64,000 nucleotides of DNA. Origin: Ceratothoa steindachneri (Eukaryota > Arthropoda > Malacostraca > Isopoda > Cymothoidae). Shown here in pieces: positions 63,691-64,000 of the stretch (positions are counted from its first letter, which is position 1; each line of letters opens with the position of its first letter). The stretch lies in assembly GCA_963969495.1 (NCBI GenBank), contig OZ018327.1, positions 32,315,175 through 32,379,174 on the forward strand. Direction: 5' to 3'. The position numbers and the translations under genes were made by a program. A model generated the notes under the pieces. That model did no database searches. It was given only the letters and a program-made list of their open reading frames with translations, and had not been told where the DNA came from.

Positions 63691-64000
63691 GAGCTACAAG
63701 GAAAAAAAATACCCTAGAAGACCTTATGGTCCCATTCAATGAGGGTACCCTTGGACTAGCTGTCGAGCGGGCACATCCCCGCTCAATTGCCTTACGTTCT
63801 CCCTAAACGGCCACTTTTCAAGACTTTGTCTAGTCTTGACTTGAACTGGTCAACAGAATTGCTGTTGAAAACCTCCACTGGAAGTGAGTTCCAGCTACCG
63901 CAGATACTGTACGTGAAAATTTCCCACACAGATTGCGGTTGTAACGCTTCAGCTCAAGTTTGAAGCCGTGATTTCTTGTTCTGCTCTCATTAAGGCTGAA
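63691..64000 (-). pseudogene. CR1-type LINE 3' end, second copy
   Basis: Reverse complement of the 3' part of 13758-14470, sharing the RT end and the 3' UTR including AAGGCAATTGAGCGGGG and CTCGACAGCTAGTCCAA. It stops with CCTTGTAGCTC at 63691 on the reverse strand, the same 3' end as the first copy. The window edge cuts it at the 5' side. The copies differ at scattered positions. Confidence 0.88.

Overview
The window looks like intergenic chromatin of an invertebrate animal, most likely an arthropod and perhaps a crustacean. The reasons are the mix of mariner/Tc1, hAT, Helitron, CR1, I/Jockey-type LINE and GIY-YIG Penelope-like elements, the very long (AT)n, (CT)n and (GA)n microsatellites, and the lack of any operon or bacterial gene structure. 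The species cannot be named from the sequence. No complete host gene was recognised. Nearly every coding trace is a broken piece of a transposable element.

Layout. Bases 1-12100 are one A/C-rich satellite with a 51-53 bp monomer. It is organised into higher-order units of 2123, 1965, 1913 and 1810 bp and then decays into unordered monomers. From 12.1 to 24.2 kb come a dispersed repeat, a CR1 3' end bracketed by (CT)n, a reverse-strand Jockey-type LINE in pieces, three minisatellites (22, 54 and about 30 bp) and a small inverted-repeat element. From 24.4 to 34.6 kb lie a mariner, a Tc1 relic, a hAT-type MITE with target duplication, a Helitron helicase fragment, a possible host 3' exon and a LINE RT/RNase H fragment. 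From 34.9 to 46.1 kb there are three remnants of one I-like LINE lineage (A on +, B on -, C ORF1 on +).

From 39.8 to 48.8 kb three Penelope-like families (here PLE-1, PLE-2, PLE-3) are lined up, each with inverted ends and each separated from the next by an (AT)n tract; PLE-1 recurs at 58.9-60.35 kb. At 50.3-54.8 kb a mariner with TA target duplications and matching terminal repeats has been interrupted by a 2.45 kb hAT element with an 8 bp target duplication, and also by a second insert. A LINE fragment related to the 16-19 kb copy and a third mariner-type element follow. The last 4 kb hold a promoter-like block (paired CCAAT boxes, E-box, GC-box, TATA) and an inverted second copy of the CR1 3' end.

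No gene here appears to work with another. The coherent story is of microsatellites acting as insertion sites or by-products of retroelements, nested transposition, and satellite growth by unequal exchange in whole-monomer steps. All family assignments come from reading translated motifs by eye; no database search was run.
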